Shown one piece after another: positions 5,564 through 7,235 of a stretch of DNA of 7,235 nucleotides (the first letter of the stretch is position 1; each line of letters begins with the position of its first letter). Source of the stretch: Candidatus Falkowiibacteriota bacterium. GTDB taxonomy: Bacteria; Patescibacteriota; Patescibacteriia; Patescibacteriales; SZUA-104. The stretch lies in NCBI GenBank assembly GCA_027020105.1, contig JALUVW010000107.1, forward strand, positions 1 through 7,235. Direction: 5' to 3'. The notes under the pieces were generated by a model, which saw nothing but the letters and a program-made list of their open reading frames with translations, was not told the DNA's origin and searched no databases. The position numbers were made by a program, and so were the translations under genes.

Positions 5564-5608
5564 GCCGATTGTCGCGGGGCGCGAATAAATGTCGGCAAAA
5601 TAATTTTT
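5564..5608 (+). terminator. Possible weak terminator after rpsP
   Basis: GCCGA (5564-5568) and TCGGC (5592-5596) flank an inner TCGC/GCGA pairing around a GGGGC loop. The arms are followed by AAAATAATTTTT. The stem is interrupted and the T-run is displaced, so this is tentative. The independent promoter of khpA just downstream makes a transcript end here plausible. Confidence 0.3.
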
Positions 5609-5619
5609 CGCTGAAAAAA

Positions 5620-5647
5620 TTGACTTATTCTTTAATTGTGTTATAAT
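5620..5647 (+). promoter_or_regulatory. Promoter of the khpA unit, with consensus -10
   Basis: TTGACT (5620-5625), a 16-base spacer and a perfect TATAAT (5642-5647) preceded by TGT, an extended -10. Transcription would begin near 5654, about 10 bases before the GGGAGG motif that serves the leader ORF. Confidence 0.75.
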
Positions 5648-5676
5648 AAAAAAATCCCGATTGGGAGGTTTAATTA

Positions 5677-5748
5677 ATGAGATCTTTCAAACTTGATACC
5701 CATATATCTGAATTAGAATATTGGACATATCAGTTTGGAAGAAAATAA
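5677..5748 (+). CDS. 23-residue leader ORF upstream of khpA
   Basis: The ORF runs from ATG at 5677 to TAA at 5746-5748 and encodes MRSFKLDTHISELEYWTYQF plus GRK. It is preceded by GGGAGG (5663-5668), eight bases from the ATG, the only strong Shine-Dalgarno in this window. The stop lies seven bases before the khpA ATG at 5756, and the frames differ by +1. That arrangement suggests translational coupling: ribosomes finishing here could restart at khpA, which has little Shine-Dalgarno of its own. The peptide matches nothing I know and has no obvious stall motif. It might also be an N-terminal extension of KhpA if a frameshift occurred, but I see no classic slippery site. Confidence 0.5.
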   Translation: MRSFKLDTHISELEYWTYQFGRK

Positions 5749-5755
5749 GAAATTT

Positions 5756-6082
5756 ATGGCTGCAGACCAAGACAAGCAGTTTTTAGAATTCGTAGCAAAA
5801 GCAATTGTCGCGCATCCAGATGATGTGAAGGTTGACAGAACCGTTGATGAAAGAGGCGTATTATTGACCTTGGACATCAATGCCGAAGACATGGGCTACA
5901 TTATCGGCCGCAGAGGCCAAACCGCTCAAGCGATCAGAACCTTGCTTAAGATCGTTGGCGCCAAGAATAACGCTCGCGTTAATTTAAAAATTAACGAACC
6001 AGAAGGATCTCAAAGGCCGGTTAAAAGCGCTCCCGCCGAAACCGAAATTGACACTTCAAGCGTTGATGACTTAAAAATCTAA
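5756..6082 (+). CDS. khpA: KH-domain RNA-binding protein KhpA (YlqC family)
   Basis: KhpA is a small cytoplasmic RNA-binding protein; in Firmicutes it partners with KhpB and affects cell division and envelope growth. Residues 1-80 form one KH domain: FLEFVAKAIVAHPDDVKV, then the core INAEDMGYIIGRRGQTAQAI, in which GRRG is the conserved GxxG loop, then RTLLKIVGAKNNARVNLKI. The tail (about 82-108) is polar, and the protein is about 108 residues against a usual 75-85. I chose ATG at 5756 because MAADQDKQF fits the family start; a TTG at 5735 would add seven residues and overlap the leader ORF. Its place directly after rpsP is the conserved position of this gene in many bacteria. It has its own promoter and a strong terminator, so it is not simply co-transcribed with trmD. 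Confidence 0.92.
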   Translation: MAADQDKQFLEFVAKAIVAHPDDVKVDRTVDERGVLLTLDINAEDMGYIIGRRGQTAQAIRTLLKIVGAKNNARVNLKINEPEGSQRPVKSAPAETEIDTSSVDDLKI

Positions 6083-6104
6083 ATTTACAACAAATTATAT
6101 ACGC

Positions 6105-6138
6105 AAAAAGCCACAACCGATTTAGTTTGTGGTTTTTT
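6105..6138 (+). terminator. Intrinsic terminator after khpA
   Basis: AAAAAGCCACAA (6105-6116) pairs with TTGTGGTTTTTT (6127-6138) around a 10-base loop, with one G-U pair and a six-T run, 23 bases after the khpA stop. It separates khpA from trmD transcriptionally. Confidence 0.8.
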
Positions 6139-6146
6139 GTTATAAT
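6138..6146 (+). promoter_or_regulatory. Possible extended -10 promoter of trmD
   Basis: TGTTATAAT contains a perfect TATAAT (6141-6146) with an upstream TGN, directly at the end of the khpA terminator. No good -35 is visible at 16-18 bases. It would give a leader of about 75 bases to the trmD ATG at 6229. Confidence 0.45.
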
Positions 6147-6157
6147 ATAAACATTTC

Positions 6158-6216
6158 CATAACCCGTAACCGCAACCCACAACTTAAATTAAATGGTTAT
6201 AAGTTGGCGGGTTATG
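6158..6216. repeat. Nested inverted repeats just upstream of trmD
   Basis: Outer arms CATAACCCG (6158-6166) and CGGGTTATG (6208-6216) match perfectly over 9 bp. Inner arms CAACTTA (6180-6186) and TAAGTTG (6200-6206) match over 7 bp. GTTATAAGTTG (6196-6206) and GTTATGAGTTG (6211-6221) are also near-identical direct copies. The structure ends 12 bases before the preferred trmD start and could control translation. Confidence 0.5.
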
Positions 6217-6228
6217 AGTTGCAAAAAT

Positions 6229-6984
6229 ATGCTTTTTCAAATAATAACAATATTCCCTGAAATGTTTAGCTCTTACTTTAACGAGAGTATTTTGGCGCGC
6301 GCGCAAAAGAATAAAATTATAGAGATAAAGACGCATAATTTAAGAAAATGGGCGACTGACAAGCACAAAACCGTTGACGACGCGCCATACGGCGGAGGAG
6401 CCGGAATGGTAATGAAGGTGGAGCCGATTTATAGGGCGCTGCAAGCCATAAAGAAACAAAACAAAGAAGCGAAAAGGCAAAAAATTATTTTGTTGTCCGC
6501 GAAAGGCAAAAAGTGGAATCAGCAAATGGCTAAAAAGTATTCTAAAATGGACAGTATTATTTTAATTTGCGGGCGATACGAAGGAGTTGATGAGCGAGTT
6601 AAAAAATTTATTGACGAAGAAATATCAATAGGCGACTATGTTTTGACCGGAGGAGAAATTCCGGCAATGGTTGTTGTTGACTCCGTAACCCGCCTGCTTC
6701 CGGGCGTTTTGGGCAATGCTGAAAGCGCGAGACAAGAATCGCATTCCGAACCGGGAGTTCTGGAACACCCGCAATATACCCGACCGGAAATATTTACCGT
6801 CCCCGCCAACATTAAACGAAAAAAAACAAAAACCCCTTTGTCCGGCTCGCGGAGCAGATCTGACGCCGGAGCCAAGATGGTTGAGAAGGTTAAAAACTAC
6901 AGAGTTCCGAAAGTGTTGCTCTCCGGGGATCACAAAAAAATCAAAGAGTGGAAGGAAAAGCACAGCAAAAAACTAATTGTTTAA
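6229..6984 (+). CDS. trmD: tRNA (guanine-37-N1)-methyltransferase TrmD
   Basis: TrmD uses S-adenosylmethionine to methylate G37 next to the anticodon of tRNAs reading CUN, CCN and CGG codons, preventing +1 frameshifting. Family motifs are clear: FQIITIFPEMF (3-13), DDAPYGGGAGMVM (50-62), the SAM-knot segment CGRYEGVDER (114-123), SIGDYVLTGGE (133-143), RLLPGVLGN (155-163) and HPQYTRPEIF (180-189). The C-terminal RVPKVLLSGDHKKIKEW (225-241) is also present. At 251 residues it is normal in length overall, but about 30 basic and Ser-rich residues (roughly 190-222) interrupt the usual short join between YTRPEIF and RVPKVLLSG. ATG at 6229 places MLFQIITIF at the family start; ATGs at 6193 and 6214 would add 12 or 5 residues coded by the inverted repeat. 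The usual Asp of the catalytic loop appears replaced by Glu. No Shine-Dalgarno. Confidence 0.94.
   Translation: MLFQIITIFPEMFSSYFNESILARAQKNKIIEIKTHNLRKWATDKHKTVDDAPYGGGAGMVMKVEPIYRALQAIKKQNKEAKRQKIILLSAKGKKWNQQMAKKYSKMDSIILICGRYEGVDERVKKFIDEEISIGDYVLTGGEIPAMVVVDSVTRLLPGVLGNAESARQESHSEPGVLEHPQYTRPEIFTVPANIKRKKTKTPLSGSRSRSDAGAKMVEKVKNYRVPKVLLSGDHKKIKEWKEKHSKKLIV
6844..6873. repeat. 30-bp imperfect palindrome inside the trmD insert
   Basis: GGCTCGCGG (6844-6852) pairs with CCGGAGCC (6866-6873) with a one-base bulge, centred on the perfect palindrome CAGATCTG (6855-6862). The DNA is much richer in GC than its surroundings and encodes part of an insert not expected in TrmD (residues about 206-215). 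Confidence 0.5.
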
Positions 6985-7135
6985 AAACAAAGAACTAAAA
7001 ATTGACCAACAACAAAATTAAATAAAATTATTTGGCGAAAAAAATCATAAATCAAACAAAAATACTTACATTACTTTAATATTTTTCCCCAGGTTTTCCA
7101 CTTTTTAGAATTTGGCTAATATTAGCGAAATTGAT

Positions 7136-7162
7136 AAACTTTAGTCCACAAATTTGTGGACT
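7136..7162. repeat. 27-bp direct repeat, copy 1 (20-bp palindromic core)
   Basis: Identical over 27 bases to the copy at 7183-7209, with 20 bases between them. Its core AGTCCACAAATTTGTGGACT (7143-7162) is a perfect 20-bp palindrome, but the palindrome is not extended as it is in copy 2. It runs into TTATCCACT at 7162-7170. Confidence 0.9.
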
Positions 7163-7179
7163 TATCCACTAATTGCGAC

Positions 7180-7219
7180 AAAAAACTTTAGTCCACAAAT
7201 TTGTGGACTAAAGTTTTTT
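7180..7219. repeat. Perfect 40-bp palindrome containing copy 2 of the 27-bp repeat
   Basis: Positions 7180-7199 are the exact reverse complement of 7200-7219. The centre is GTCCACAAATTTGTGGAC, flanked by ACTTTA/TAAAGT and A6/T6 runs. As RNA it would fold into a hairpin ending in a U-run in either direction, so it could be a bidirectional intrinsic terminator. As DNA it holds two facing TCCACA motifs. Confidence 0.9.
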
Positions 7220-7235
7220 AATCCACGATATTAAC

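Larger units (their letters stand above)
6985..7235. other. AT-rich non-coding region with palindromes and DnaA-box-like motifs (candidate replication origin)
   Basis: No convincing ORF is present on either strand. The first 100 bases are very A-rich. Motifs resembling the DnaA box TTATCCACA follow: TTTTCCACT (7094-7102), TTATCCACT (7162-7170), TAATCCACG (7219-7227), and TCCACA in both orientations within the two palindromes. TTTTTCCCCAGG precedes the first box. This combination of an AT-rich stretch and clustered boxes is what a bacterial oriC looks like, but none of the boxes is perfect and dnaA is not visible. A strong transcription-end region after trmD is the main alternative. Confidence 0.35.

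Noticed and set aside
5735..5758. TTG at 5735 as the khpA start
   Set aside because: The ATG at 5756 gives the expected family N-terminus; TTG would add seven residues, overlap the leader ORF and lacks a ribosome-binding motif.
5677..6082. Programmed +1 frameshift joining the 23-codon leader ORF to khpA
   Set aside because: No classic slippery sequence or stimulator is visible at the AAA-TAA stop, and khpA has a good ATG of its own seven bases later.
6193..6228. Upstream ATG starts for trmD (6193 and 6214)
   Set aside because: The extra residues (MVISWRVMSCKN) are coded by the inverted/direct repeat and TrmD proteins normally begin just before the FxIITIFPEMF segment.
6625..6963. 112-codon minus-strand ORF opposite the 3' part of trmD, and overlapping shadow frames
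   Set aside because: Antisense to conserved TrmD motifs, with no domain and no promoter.
7136..7209. Two 27-bp repeats with a 20-base gap as a minimal CRISPR array
   Set aside because: Only two copies, a gap shorter than a normal spacer, a repeat that is fully palindromic at its core and extends into a 40-bp palindrome at one copy, and no cas gene nearby.

Overview
The window looks like a housekeeping stretch from a small-genome bacterium, most likely a member of Candidatus Patescibacteria (CPR, Parcubacteria-like). This is an inference from several signs: most genes lack a Shine-Dalgarno motif, rpsP, khpA and trmD occur together without rimM, there is a small CxxC...CxxC zinc-ribbon protein and an 85-residue two-helix membrane protein of a kind I associate with CPR genomes, and tRNA-Gly has no encoded CCA. 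No phage, transposase, CRISPR or defence gene is visible.

Left block, minus strand (1-2237): a promoter at 2209-2237 reads leftward into yebC (YebC/PmpR-family protein), then ruvC (Holliday-junction resolvase), then the N-terminal half of glgA (glycogen synthase), which runs off the left edge. The ruvC-glgA gap is short enough for one transcript. The 140-base yebC-ruvC gap holds GC-rich potential hairpins.

Middle block, plus strand (2238-3107): two very small genes each look like a self-contained transcription unit. The first is a 34-residue membrane miniprotein with a TTGACT-N17-TATAGT promoter and a 17-bp hairpin after it. The second is a 56-residue zinc-ribbon protein with a TTGACG-N17-TATACT promoter and an intrinsic terminator. 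A third promoter follows and drives a long leader rich in hairpins.

Envelope block (3108-4792): a membrane-anchored LysM-LysM-M23 peptidoglycan endopeptidase begins at a TTG codon that lies inside an 11-bp inverted repeat. It is followed by two AT-rich hairpins and the 85-residue membrane protein.

Translation block (4871-6984): tRNA-Gly(UCC); rpsP with a near-consensus promoter and a long Lys/Glu-rich tail; khpA (KH-domain RNA-binding protein), preceded by a 23-codon leader ORF carrying the only strong Shine-Dalgarno in the window; then trmD. The genes are split by their own promoters and terminators and do not form one operon. TrmD carries an unusual basic insert encoded over a 30-bp imperfect palindrome.

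Right end (6985-7235): 250 bases of AT-rich non-coding DNA with two copies of a 27-bp sequence (one inside a perfect 40-bp palindrome) and several DnaA-box-like TCCAC motifs. This could be part of a replication origin or a strong terminator region, and is the most interesting unresolved stretch. Nothing here proves a previously undescribed system. The best leads are the right-end palindromes, the structured leader at the M23 start codon, the khpA leader ORF, the trmD insert and the two miniprotein units.
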